Origin: Alteromonas_F sp964429915
GTDB taxonomy: Bacteria > Pseudomonadota > Gammaproteobacteria > Enterobacterales > Alteromonadaceae
Direction: 5' to 3'
DNA length: 64,000 bases
Assembly: GCA_964429915.1 (NCBI GenBank)
Contig: CAYSDZ010000004.1
Span: forward strand, 1 to 64,000
Each line of letters begins with the position of its first letter. The stretch's first letter is position 1. The notes under the pieces were generated by a model, which was not told the origin of the DNA, made no database searches, and saw only the letters and a program-made list of their open reading frames with translations. Positions 50,658-59,988 of the stretch are shown one piece after another. The position numbers were made by a program, and so were the translations under genes.

Positions 50658-51974
50658 CTATACCCCACTATTTCTGGTTATATTTTCATTGCGATCTCTG
50701 TGCACAATAATGTCGTCCTCAATTCTAATGCCACCAAAAGGTTTAAAATAGTCCACCTTTTTCCAATTAATATGACGTGAATGAACAGACCGTTTTAAAT
50801 CAGCTAACAGGGAATCGATAAAGTATAAACCCGGTTCGATAGTGAATACTTGCTTAGCTTCTACCACTCGTGTGCAGCGTAAAAAAGGGTGTGCCTCTGG
50901 GGCAGGTTTAGGCGTTCCTCTATCATCAGCCACAAGCCCTCCCGTGTCATGTACTTGTAGGCCTAAAAAATGCCCTATGCCATGTGGAAAGAACGTTTGC
51001 GTGACGCCCTGTTCAACCATATCGGCAACGTCCATCTTCACTATGTCAGCTTGTTGCAAAATAGCAGCGATGCCTTCGTGTGCAAGATTTTGTATATCGC
51101 TATAGGGCACGTTCGGTTTTAAAGCGTCAATCAACGACAAGGTAACGCGGTCGACGGCTGAAATTAAATCCTTAAACTCATGCTCAAAACCGCAGTAGGT
51201 GCGTGTAACATCAGCCGCGTAACCATTAAAATTTGCCCCTGCGTCTATAAGAAAACTTCTATGTTCGTTTGGCGTAAACGTATCGCAGTGCATGTAATGC
51301 AAGATAGCAGCGTGTTCGTTAAGTGCAACAATGCTTGAATATGGTAAATCGTTTTCTGAGGTGTTAGCCGCTTTGCAATAAGCCAGATGAATATCTAACT
51401 CGCTTTGCTTTTCTTCAAAAGCCAAGCGTGCGGCAATGTGGCCTGCGGCCGCTGCCGACCCAGCCTCACGCATACAGGCTAGCTCATAATCGGTTTTATA
51501 TGCTCGGTGATAGTGAAAGTATTGCAATATCCTGTCGGGGTTTACGTTAGTGAAACCCAATGCACTAGCGACTTCTAAATATTCACCAATGTAGGCATAG
51601 CGTGTTTTGTCATACGGCAATAATTTTTCCACTTCATTGGCTTGCTGCAAATACTGAATATCAACGTACTTGGTCCAAAAACCATCCTGTTCTGGCGGGA
51701 CTTTATGCCAAAAATCAACCGGCTGATAGAAGATAAGTTTAGGCTTATCGACACCGTTCACCACTAACCAGCAATTGGGATTATCAACAACCGGCACCCA
51801 TGCTTTAAACTGTGGATTCACTTTAAAGGGATAATGATTATCGTCGAGAAAAAGCCGTTTTCCCTGCCCTGAATGAATCACCAAACCATCTAGGCCTTCT
51901 CGCTCCAACGCATGTCGGGTGCGTTCTTGAAGTGTATCGATATGCTGTTGATAAAGGGTTGCCAGTTCAAGCAT
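50658..51974 (-). CDS. pepQ: PepQ, Xaa-Pro dipeptidase (OPAA-type)
   Basis: PepQ splits dipeptides with C-terminal proline. The 438-residue metallopeptidase has DAGANFNGYAADVTRTY with two Asp metal ligands, FFPHGIGHFLGLQVHD with a His, TIEPGLYFID with a Glu and FGGIRIEDDI with another Glu. It closely resembles the Alteromonas organophosphorus acid anhydrolase, the same family, which fits an Alteromonadales host. The ATG at 51974 has AGGAG upstream; 52049 would be an extension into slt. It lies 22 bases downstream of slt. Confidence 0.94.
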   Translation of the reverse strand: MLELATLYQQHIDTLQERTRHALEREGLDGLVIHSGQGKRLFLDDNHYPFKVNPQFKAWVPVVDNPNCWLVVNGVDKPKLIFYQPVDFWHKVPPEQDGFWTKYVDIQYLQQANEVEKLLPYDKTRYAYIGEYLEVASALGFTNVNPDRILQYFHYHRAYKTDYELACMREAGSAAAAGHIAARLAFEEKQSELDIHLAYCKAANTSENDLPYSSIVALNEHAAILHYMHCDTFTPNEHRSFLIDAGANFNGYAADVTRTYCGFEHEFKDLISAVDRVTLSLIDALKPNVPYSDIQNLAHEGIAAILQQADIVKMDVADMVEQGVTQTFFPHGIGHFLGLQVHDTGGLVADDRGTPKPAPEAHPFLRCTRVVEAKQVFTIEPGLYFIDSLLADLKRSVHSRHINWKKVDYFKPFGGIRIEDDIIVHRDRNENITRNSGV

Positions 51975-51996
51975 TGTTCGTTTTCTCCTACTGTTC

Positions 51997-54015
51997 CTAG
52001 AGGGTAGATGGTGATATTTGAGTATTGAGTAAAGTGGTAAAGCGATCAAGGGGTTGTTGGCGCTGCCAATCGTAAATAACTTGATAAGCTAATATCGCTT
52101 TAACATATTCTCGCGTTTCTTTGAACGGAATGGTGTCTATCCAAATATCCAAAGGCATAGTTGTTTCTTTGGGTAACCATTGCTCCACTTTACGCCACCC
52201 AGCATTGTAAGCAGCAGCAATAACAGCGGTATTTTCGGTATTCAAACGCTGATGTAAATAGTGCAGAAACCCCACTCCTAACTCTATGTTAGTTTTCGCA
52301 TTAGCTAACTCACCGTAAATTGACCCACGCGAAACTCTTTTTTGAAAGCCAGGCCTCAATGCGCCATTCAACTTTATCAGATACTTAGCCGTATCTGGCA
52401 ATAACTGCATCAAACCGCGCGCATTAGCACTCGACACCGCATCTTCCATAAATGAACTTTCTCGGCGCGCAATAGACAGTGCCAAACTAGGTTCTACCTC
52501 GTAATATTCGCTCATTTTCTCAAAGTCAGCTAGGTGGGCAGTGGGAAAGCGGATCGTTAAATCGTTTATCGCTCCCACTCTAAGCGCACCCACAATTGCT
52601 TGGTCAAACCATTCCCACTCATGGGCTTTCAATACAGCGGCTTGTCGCTGAGTGGGTGATAACTTTTTCATGAAAGCAAACCACTCTCTTCGAGCATTGA
52701 CTAATTCATTGGCAAAAAATAACTCTCTTGCTCGCAATGCTTGCGGGTGCGTGTTAACGAACTGCGTTTGCTCTGGTTCAACAAGTAAGGACTGAATATT
52801 CAAACTGGGAGGTTGTCCCATATAAGCAGCAGCCATAAAGCCGTAATAATGCCGCTGCTTAGCCAATTCGTTGAACGTTGCCTTAGCGGCATCGATATTA
52901 TCTGTCTCAAGTAAGGCTCTGGCATGCCAATATGCGAACTCTGAGGATGTTTTTTGTGCTGCAGGTGCCGTTTTTACTATATCAATCACTTGCGACCACT
53001 GTTGGTCGCGAACAGCGTGCAGCAAATACCATCGCCACAAACCATGAGATGCACTTTTTGACGCGGCTCTCATTAACCACTCTCTGGCTTTAGAACTGTT
53101 TTCAAGCGTTAGACTGATGGCGAGGGTTTCTTTTATTTCTTGCAAGGCATTCGCACTTAGTTTGCGACTATTTTGCCAACCTGATAACGCGTTGATCACG
53201 GCATCAGGATCGCGCCAACTCATTTTTTTTAAACCCCATTGCACGATGGCGCTATCGTATTTTGCATAGCGAAATGGAAACCGTTGCGAACGTAAAGCAA
53301 GCTTGGGGTTGCGCCTTACCTGCGACCATAGCTCAGCAATATAATGTGAGTCATCAGGTGCATATCGACGTAAATAATAACTTAAACTCCGCTGCCCAGC
53401 TTCACCAGCTAAACTCATTCTTTCTATTGCCAGGTCTGGCTTGAGTCCGCCGCCTTGTCGCCAAAACGCCAGTACGGGATCACAAGCATCGGGCAATGAA
53501 TAGCCAGATAACCAAATCACTTCAACTTGTTGATACCAAGACTCATCTAGTTGACCTTTTACGCGTCGTATGTGCAATTGTCGACACAATAAATCTGTTC
53601 CCAAGCCTGCTTCATAGCTGTCCAAAAACAAGGTTTTGTAATTGTTATCAGCAAGGTATTTTAACCACGTTTTAAGCAATTTGTTCCGTATGGGAACTTG
53701 CTTTACATCATTAAGGAAATCTTCAATTTGTGCGCGGTTATTGTAGGAAATGTTCCTTTTTACCAGTTCGTAGTAAAGATAAGGGAACAAAGGATAGTCT
53801 TGCATGTCTTCAATATCATCGACCAAGCTATTCAGTTGTCTTGTTGAGGTTTTTTGTATGCGCTTTTTTAGTGACAAATACGCTTCGCGCTTAGATTCAA
53901 GTTCTTTAGATGCCAGAGGCGAGGCGCATAGCTCTTGCGAAAAATACCCACTACAAAATGTGACTACGCAGAGCAAAAACAGTCGGTAAATAGCTAAACG
54001 GCATAGTGAAGGCAA
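51997..54015 (-). CDS. slt: Slt, soluble lytic murein transglycosylase
   Basis: Slt cleaves peptidoglycan glycans in the periplasm with formation of anhydromuropeptides, the substrate that AmpG (24714-26003) imports. The 672-residue protein has a signal peptide, a long helical superhelix (about 40-480) and a catalytic SLT domain. The domain has the Glu in RRESSFMEDAVSSANARGLMQL and AAYNAGWRKV. The start is a TTG at 54015 preceded by GGAGAG. It forms an operon with pepQ. Confidence 0.92.
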   Translation of the reverse strand: MPSLCRLAIYRLFLLCVVTFCSGYFSQELCASPLASKELESKREAYLSLKKRIQKTSTRQLNSLVDDIEDMQDYPLFPYLYYELVKRNISYNNRAQIEDFLNDVKQVPIRNKLLKTWLKYLADNNYKTLFLDSYEAGLGTDLLCRQLHIRRVKGQLDESWYQQVEVIWLSGYSLPDACDPVLAFWRQGGGLKPDLAIERMSLAGEAGQRSLSYYLRRYAPDDSHYIAELWSQVRRNPKLALRSQRFPFRYAKYDSAIVQWGLKKMSWRDPDAVINALSGWQNSRKLSANALQEIKETLAISLTLENSSKAREWLMRAASKSASHGLWRWYLLHAVRDQQWSQVIDIVKTAPAAQKTSSEFAYWHARALLETDNIDAAKATFNELAKQRHYYGFMAAAYMGQPPSLNIQSLLVEPEQTQFVNTHPQALRARELFFANELVNARREWFAFMKKLSPTQRQAAVLKAHEWEWFDQAIVGALRVGAINDLTIRFPTAHLADFEKMSEYYEVEPSLALSIARRESSFMEDAVSSANARGLMQLLPDTAKYLIKLNGALRPGFQKRVSRGSIYGELANAKTNIELGVGFLHYLHQRLNTENTAVIAAAYNAGWRKVEQWLPKETTMPLDIWIDTIPFKETREYVKAILAYQVIYDWQRQQPLDRFTTLLNTQISPSTL

Positions 54016-54285
54016 AAAGCTCTCCCTGTATAACTGGAATAAACAAAGATAAACGCACCTTAGGAAAAAGCAACTTTTAGTATTGAAAATGTTTTGTTTA
54101 GCGCCACAACTGAATTATGAACACAGCAGTTTCACTGTTACTTTTATCTGTAGATACTGTGATACACGCACATTGTGTTTTTGTTCACTGTAGGTAAAAG
54201 ATAAATGCAAACAATAGCAAATTAGCCATACTGTTGAATAATTACTAAACGACAGTACTCAGGCCATCGGCCAAAGGAGAAAAGC
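54016..54285 (+). promoter_or_regulatory. Intergenic region between slt and fadB
   Basis: This 270-base AT-rich region separates divergent slt and fadB and must hold both promoters. A good AAAGGAG lies before the fadB ATG. I looked for FadR- or PsrA-type palindromes and saw none that I would call. Confidence 0.4.
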
Positions 54286-56436
54286 ATGATCTATTCAGGC
54301 TCTAATTTAAGGGTTTCATCGGTTGAGGATGAATTTGCAGAACTGATATTTGACGCAGAAGGTTCTGTTAACAAGTTTGATTCTCAAACGCTGAACGAAC
54401 TTTCGCAAGCCATTGAAGCATTAAAAAATAACACCGACCTAAAGGGGCTCCTCGTCAGGAGCAATAAATCTACATTTATTGTCGGTGCTGATATCACTGA
54501 ATTCACTGAAACCTTCACTTTTCCAGAATCTGAAATACTCGAGTGGGTTGGGCAAACGTCGCGTATATTTAATGCTTTTGAAGATTTACCGTTTCCCACC
54601 GTATGTGCGGTAAGCGGTTTTGCTTTGGGCGGTGGTTTCGAAATGGCGCTAGCATGTGATATGCGTGTGGCTGATGAAACAGCAAGATTGGGCCTACCAG
54701 AGGTAAAACTAGGCATTATGCCCGGTTTTGGCGGTACCGTGCGGCTTCCACGACTGATTGGCTCCGATAACGCACTTGAATGGATGACAACAGGACGCGA
54801 CCGCAACGGCGAAAAAGCGCTAGCAGAAGGGGCAATTGATGCGCTTGTGAGTGGCGATCATTTACTCTCAAGTGCACTTGGTATGCTAAAGGACGCAGCA
54901 GAGGGCAAGCTAAACTGGCAAACTCGACGAGCGCAAAAAATGGCGCCCCTTCAGCTGAATAAAAATGAAAGCATGATGAGTTTTTCTACCGCTGCTGCAT
55001 TTGTTGCCGCACAAGCTGGCAAGCACTATCCTGCACCGCACCTAATGGTTGAAACCGTTAAAAATGCGTCCACCTTGGGCCGAGATGAAGCCTTAGCTTT
55101 GGAAAATAAAGGCTTCGTGAAATTGGCCAAAACAGATGCTGCTAAAGCTCAAATTGGTATTTTCCTTGCCGATCAGCTTGTAAAAAGCAAAGGTAAAAAG
55201 CAGGCGAAAGCGGCTAACAAACAAGTAAACCTGACAGGGGTGCTAGGCGCAGGCATTATGGGTGGCGGTATTGCCTACCAAAGTGCAGTGAAAGGCACGC
55301 CAGTAGTGATGAAAGACATTCGTCAAGATGCCCTACAACTTGGTTTAAACGAGGCGTCAAAAATTTTAGGAAAAGGGGTGCAGCTAGGCAAAGTTAGCGT
55401 GTCACAAATGGCCGCCACCTTAAATGCGATTACTCCAACTTTGGAATACAGTGCGCTTAAAGAAGCCGATTTGCTCATCGAAGCAGTGGTTGAAAACCCC
55501 AAAGTTAAATCAGCGGTACTAAAAGAAGTAGAAGAAAATGTGGCAGACGATGCCATTATCTGTTCAAACACGTCGACGATTTCAATTGATCAACTCGCTG
55601 ACAGTTTAGAAAAACCCGAACGCTTTTGCGGAATGCACTTTTTTAACCCTGTACATAAGATGCCTTTGGTTGAGATTATTCGGGGGAAAGCAAGCTCTCC
55701 AGACACAATTGCAATAGTCGTAGCTGCTACCTTAAAAATGGGTAAAACACCCATTGTTGTTAACGACTGTCCGGGCTTTCTAGTCAATCGCGTGTTGTTT
55801 CCCTATTTTGCTGGCTTCTCACAATTGTTATTAGACGGTGCTGATTTTACCGCTGTCGACAAAGTGATGGAAAAAGAGTTTGGTTGGCCAATGGGCCCAG
55901 CTTATTTAATGGATGTAGTAGGTATTGATACCGGTGACCATGCAGCAGATGTGATGGCCTCGGGTATTCCAGAACGTTTAGCACGTATTGAAAACGACCC
56001 TACACATTTATTGTATAAAGCGGGTAGATTGGGACAAAAGAACGGGAAAGGTTTCTACAATCATAGTGTAGATAAGAAAGGCAAGCCCACAAAAGTCGCA
56101 GCAGCCGAAGCCTATGAGTTAATAAAACCTGTTAGTGCAAAAAGCAAAACATTTACCAGTGAGGACATCATCGCAAGGCTGATGATACCTATGGCTAATG
56201 AAGCCATCCGCTGCTTAGAAGAAGGGGTGGTCGATAGCGCGGCCGAAGCTGACATGGCTTTACTTTACGGACTTGGCTTCCCTCCATTTAGAGGCGGTAT
56301 TTTCCGTTATATCGAAACCATGGGCTTAAAGCACTTCGTTGCTTTGGCAGATAACCATGCCCATCTAGGACCGATTTATCAAATTTCAGATGGCGTACGC
56401 AAAATGGCCGCCTCAAATAAATCGTACTTCGCTTAA
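54286..56436 (+). CDS. fadB: FadB, fatty acid oxidation complex alpha subunit
   Basis: FadB carries enoyl-CoA hydratase and 3-hydroxyacyl-CoA dehydrogenase activities of beta-oxidation. The 716-residue protein has a crotonase part (SGFALGGGFEMALACDMRVA, VKLGIMPGFGGTVRLPRLIG with the active-site Glu region). An NAD-binding part follows (VLGAGIMGGGIAYQ), then HFFNPVHKMPLVEI with the catalytic His and NDCPGFLVNRVL. It lies 16 bases before fadA, forming the fadBA operon. AAAGGAG precedes the ATG. Confidence 0.97.
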   Translation: MIYSGSNLRVSSVEDEFAELIFDAEGSVNKFDSQTLNELSQAIEALKNNTDLKGLLVRSNKSTFIVGADITEFTETFTFPESEILEWVGQTSRIFNAFEDLPFPTVCAVSGFALGGGFEMALACDMRVADETARLGLPEVKLGIMPGFGGTVRLPRLIGSDNALEWMTTGRDRNGEKALAEGAIDALVSGDHLLSSALGMLKDAAEGKLNWQTRRAQKMAPLQLNKNESMMSFSTAAAFVAAQAGKHYPAPHLMVETVKNASTLGRDEALALENKGFVKLAKTDAAKAQIGIFLADQLVKSKGKKQAKAANKQVNLTGVLGAGIMGGGIAYQSAVKGTPVVMKDIRQDALQLGLNEASKILGKGVQLGKVSVSQMAATLNAITPTLEYSALKEADLLIEAVVENPKVKSAVLKEVEENVADDAIICSNTSTISIDQLADSLEKPERFCGMHFFNPVHKMPLVEIIRGKASSPDTIAIVVAATLKMGKTPIVVNDCPGFLVNRVLFPYFAGFSQLLLDGADFTAVDKVMEKEFGWPMGPAYLMDVVGIDTGDHAADVMASGIPERLARIENDPTHLLYKAGRLGQKNGKGFYNHSVDKKGKPTKVAAAEAYELIKPVSAKSKTFTSEDIIARLMIPMANEAIRCLEEGVVDSAAEADMALLYGLGFPPFRGGIFRYIETMGLKHFVALADNHAHLGPIYQISDGVRKMAASNKSYFA

Positions 56437-56452
56437 CCTTTAGGAGAGAAAC

Positions 56453-57616
56453 ATGAAAGATGTTGTGATAGTGGATTGTATTCGCACCCCCATGGGTCGA
56501 TCTAAAGGTGGCGTGTTTCGTCACGTTCGTGCTGAAGATTTATCTGCAAGCTTAATGTCAGCGCTGCTTACTCGAAATCCCAGCCTTGACCCCAGTGAAA
56601 TAGAAGACATTATTTGGGGGTGCGTGCAACAAACCAAAGAACAAGGCTTTAACGTTGCGCGTAATGCACAGTTAATGACGGCCATTCCGCGATCTGCCGG
56701 AGCAGTAACCGTAAACCGCTTATGTGGCTCGTCAATGCAAGCACTACACGATGCCACAAGTGGTATTATGACTGGCCGCGGCGACATTTATATGATTGGT
56801 GGAGTTGAGCACATGGGCCACGTACCCATGACATTCAATGTCGACTTTCACCCTAAACTAGCAAAATACACAGCAAAAGCCTCCGGCAATATGGGCATGA
56901 CCGCAGAGTTGTTGGGACGGCAAAACGGTATCAGTCGAGACATGCAAGACGCCTTTGGTGCACGTTCTCATCAACTGGCTCACAAAGCTCATATTGAGGG
57001 TAGATGGGCAAGTGAAATTGTTGCTATAGAAGGCCATGATGCAGAGGGTCGCTTGATCAGCGTTGACTACGATGAAGTGATCCGTCCAGACTCAAGTATT
57101 GAAACCTTAGGTGCCTTGCGTCCCGTGTTTGATCCGGTGAACGGCACCGTTACAGCAGGCACATCGTCGGCAATCAGTGACGGTGCGGCAGCAATGCTAG
57201 TGATGTCAGCAGACAAAGCGAAAGACCTAGGGCTGACTCCGCGAGCAAAAATAAAAGCTATGGCTGTCGCTGGCTGCGACGCTGCCATCATGGGGTTTGG
57301 CCCAGTACCTGCTACTCAAAAAGCACTCAAACGCGCAGGTCTTTCTATGGACGATATAGAAATAGCTGAGTTCAACGAAGCCTTTGCAGCGCAAGCTTTG
57401 TCTTGTATCAAACAGTTAGGTTGGCTAGAAAGTGTTGATGAAAAAGTGAATTTAAACGGCGGCGCCATAGCCTTGGGCCATCCTTTAGGTTGTTCAGGTG
57501 CGCGTATCAGCACTACTTTGCTGAACCTGATGGAAGCCAAAGATAAAACATTAGGCTTAGCGACTATGTGTATTGGTTTAGGGCAAGGTATCGCAACGAT
57601 ATTTGAACGCATGTAA
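56453..57616 (+). CDS. fadA: FadA, 3-ketoacyl-CoA thiolase
   Basis: FadA performs the thiolytic step of beta-oxidation as the beta subunit with FadB. The 387-residue protein has the acylated Cys in VNRLCGSSMQALHDA, and the catalytic His and Cys in GGAIALGHPLGCSGARI and MCIGLGQG. AEFNEAFAAQALSC is also present. AGGAG lies before the ATG. It ends 117 bases before the convergent mscS. Confidence 0.97.
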   Translation: MKDVVIVDCIRTPMGRSKGGVFRHVRAEDLSASLMSALLTRNPSLDPSEIEDIIWGCVQQTKEQGFNVARNAQLMTAIPRSAGAVTVNRLCGSSMQALHDATSGIMTGRGDIYMIGGVEHMGHVPMTFNVDFHPKLAKYTAKASGNMGMTAELLGRQNGISRDMQDAFGARSHQLAHKAHIEGRWASEIVAIEGHDAEGRLISVDYDEVIRPDSSIETLGALRPVFDPVNGTVTAGTSSAISDGAAAMLVMSADKAKDLGLTPRAKIKAMAVAGCDAAIMGFGPVPATQKALKRAGLSMDDIEIAEFNEAFAAQALSCIKQLGWLESVDEKVNLNGGAIALGHPLGCSGARISTTLLNLMEAKDKTLGLATMCIGLGQGIATIFERM

Positions 57617-57732
57617 AAATAATGCATGCAATTGACCGCGTGCTGTGTAGAGCAGCGCTCACCGCGACCATGGAAGGCGCGGCTTTTGTGAGGTGAATTA
57701 TTTGTAAGTGCCAATAAATACTTCTTTAGCCT

Positions 57733-58563
57733 CTATTCCTCTTCTTTACTCAAAATCACTTTTGTATGGGGGAAGGGAATTTCAATATTAGCCGCATCTA
57801 ATGCCTGTTTTATTTGCTCTGGTACGGAATACAAAACGTTGAAATAATGCTCGCCCTCACAAAATGGTCTCACCAAGAAATCTACTGAACTATTGTTCAA
57901 GGTTTCCACTTCAACAAACGGGGCTGGGTTTTTCAAAATATGAGGGTGGGCATCAAGAACTTGATTGATAACATCGCGCGCGTTACTGGTACTTTCTTTA
58001 TAAGCGATACCAAACCGCATATCGACACCGCGCACTGAATGATGCGAATGGTTAATAATTTGGCTCCCCCAAATTTGACTATTTGGGATGATAATTTGTT
58101 GGTTGTCGAATGTTGTTAAAATAGTGGTGAACAAATCGACTTCTGCTACATTACCAAAACGTCCAGCTGCATCAATAAAATCGCCCACTTTGTAGGGCCT
58201 AAAGATAAGCAACATAACGCCAGCTGCAAGATTAGACAGCGCGCCTTGTAACGCGAGACCAACCGCCAAACCTGCGGCACCCAGTATTGCAACAATAGAA
58301 GCAGTTTGGACACCAAAGCGGTTAAGCACCGCAATGCCAACAAAAACCAATATCGTGTACTTGGCTAAACTGCCTAAAAATTTAAATAGCGTGTCGTCTA
58401 GTCTGTCGTAATGTTTACCAATGCTACATACGCCTTTGCTGGCTTTTTTCGCTAAAAACAGGCCGACGATAATAATGAATATCGCCAACACTACGTTGGT
58501 CAAAAGCGTTATCACGGTGGGTAAATATTCGTTGAGCGTATCTTGGCTGAACATGTCTTCCAT
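57733..58563 (-). CDS. mscS: MscS-type mechanosensitive channel
   Basis: MscS opens on membrane tension and protects cells from osmotic downshock. The 276-residue protein has three membrane segments, the last pore helix being GAAGLAVGLALQGALSNLAAGVML (Gly/Ala-rich). A beta domain follows (FRPYKVGDFI, IIIPNSQI) and a C-terminal region ending FPHTKVIL. Length and layout match small E. coli-type MscS. AAGGAAA lies before the ATG. Confidence 0.93.
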   Translation of the reverse strand: MEDMFSQDTLNEYLPTVITLLTNVVLAIFIIIVGLFLAKKASKGVCSIGKHYDRLDDTLFKFLGSLAKYTILVFVGIAVLNRFGVQTASIVAILGAAGLAVGLALQGALSNLAAGVMLLIFRPYKVGDFIDAAGRFGNVAEVDLFTTILTTFDNQQIIIPNSQIWGSQIINHSHHSVRGVDMRFGIAYKESTSNARDVINQVLDAHPHILKNPAPFVEVETLNNSSVDFLVRPFCEGEHYFNVLYSVPEQIKQALDAANIEIPFPHTKVILSKEEE

Positions 58564-58685
58564 TACGGTTTCCTTATTTTTAGGTGTGGATTCGGGTTGT
58601 AATTACCGCGTTTATCGTTAAAACTGAACTAAAATAGATAAAGATAGTGCGTAAGTCAATTTTTGAAGGACGTAATAAAACACTA

Positions 58686-59495
58686 ATGGAATACGATATT
58701 GCGATAATCGATGCCTTTGCTAATAAGGTATTTTGTGGCAATCAAGCCGCTGTAATTGTGTTAGATCAATGGCTTTCTGATGGCATGTTGCAGTCTATCG
58801 CTTCAGAAAACAATTTGTCCGAGACTGCGTTCCTTATTAAGCAATCACGAAACACCTATCATATTCGCTGGTTTTCGCCGCTTAAGGAAATTGCTTTTTG
58901 TGGTCATGCGACACTGGCTTCAGCTTTCGTTCTTTTTAATGACTTTCCTAAAGAACGTCAGTTTTGGTTTAAGGCAGAAGCAGTGGGTACGCTTGCCGTC
59001 ACCCAAAACAACGATGGCTCTTTTAGTATGGACTTCCCGAATACCTGCCCTGAAAAAGTCGAGCACATTCCGAGTCAGCTTCAACAAGGTTTGTCTATTC
59101 TCCCAACCGAAGTGCTTCGCAATAAACAAGCTTATTTTGTGGTGTATACCTCGCAGAATGAGGTGTTTGAGGTGAAAACCGATAATGCAATATTGAGACA
59201 ACTCGCTCCTTACGATGTCGTCGTAACCGCAAGTGCTCACGACCAAGAATACGATTTTGTTTCTCGTTATTTTTGGCCCGCTAATGGCGGTGAGGAAGAC
59301 CCTGTCACAGGGTCTATCCATACAGGGCTAGCACCTTTTTGGGCAACTCGTTTAGGCAAAAATAGTCTCAAGGCTTATCAAGCGTCAAAACGTGAAGGCG
59401 TGCTCAATTGTGAAGTAGTTGCAGACAGAGTGTTCATCACGGGTCATGCAGTAGAATACTTACGTGGTAAAATAAACTTACCCGAGTCATCCTAA
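58686..59495 (+). CDS. PhzF-family isomerase-like protein
   Basis: The 269-residue protein has the PhzF layout: YDIAIIDAFANKVFCGNQAAVIVL at the start, the proposed catalytic Glu in ASENNLSETAFL, RWFSPLKEIAFCGHATLASA and EDPVTGSIHTGLAPFW in the second half. The family shares the diaminopimelate-epimerase fold; most members have no known substrate. The ATG at 58686 begins the conserved domain; a GTG at 58647 adds 13 residues. It is followed 28 bases later by a GNAT gene, possibly co-transcribed. Confidence 0.88.
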   Translation: MEYDIAIIDAFANKVFCGNQAAVIVLDQWLSDGMLQSIASENNLSETAFLIKQSRNTYHIRWFSPLKEIAFCGHATLASAFVLFNDFPKERQFWFKAEAVGTLAVTQNNDGSFSMDFPNTCPEKVEHIPSQLQQGLSILPTEVLRNKQAYFVVYTSQNEVFEVKTDNAILRQLAPYDVVVTASAHDQEYDFVSRYFWPANGGEEDPVTGSIHTGLAPFWATRLGKNSLKAYQASKREGVLNCEVVADRVFITGHAVEYLRGKINLPESS

Positions 59496-59523
59496 CAGAG
59501 ACCTAACGAGGAAATTCATTCAC

Positions 59524-59967
59524 TTGAAAAACCACTACACAATCAGTTCTAGGCCCGAGGATCTCGACTTTGAGTTGATCTATGGGTTTATCAGCCAAAG
59601 TTACTGGGCAAAAGGGATTCCTAGAAAAACGGTGCAGAAATCCCTCGACAATTCCATCGTATTTGGCGTGTATGAGCTGTCTGAAAATCAGCGCTCTAAA
59701 CAGCAACGTGGCTTTGCTCGTGTGATCACCGACAAAGCCACTTTTGCTTACTTAGCTGATGTGTTTGTTATCGAATCACATCGTGGTTTAGGGCTAAGTA
59801 AACAATTGATGTCGGCCGTTGTTGCACATCCCGATTTGCAGGGTTTACGAAAATTCATGTTAACCACCAATGATGCGCACGGTTTGTATCAGCAATATGG
59901 ATTCACGCCAGTTGAGCAACCTGAATTGTTATTGCAAATTGCTCGTCCAGACATTTATGGCGAATAA
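59524..59967 (+). CDS. GNAT-family N-acetyltransferase
   Basis: This 147-residue protein is a single GNAT domain with an acetyl-CoA loop in LADVFVIESHRGLGLSKQLM and a C-terminal DAHGLYQQYGFTPVEQPE. The substrate cannot be told. The start is TTG at 59524 with GAGGA 11 bases upstream; no ATG precedes the conserved part in frame. It follows the PhzF-like gene and converges with the metallopeptidase gene 21 bases away. Confidence 0.85.
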   Translation: MKNHYTISSRPEDLDFELIYGFISQSYWAKGIPRKTVQKSLDNSIVFGVYELSENQRSKQQRGFARVITDKATFAYLADVFVIESHRGLGLSKQLMSAVVAHPDLQGLRKFMLTTNDAHGLYQQYGFTPVEQPELLLQIARPDIYGE

Positions 59968-59988
59968 TATTCATTAAAACGCAGCGCC

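Noticed and set aside
57617..57732. Possible fadBA terminator (CCGCG/CGCGG)
   Set aside because: The stem is only 5 bp with a long loop, too weak to report as a feature.
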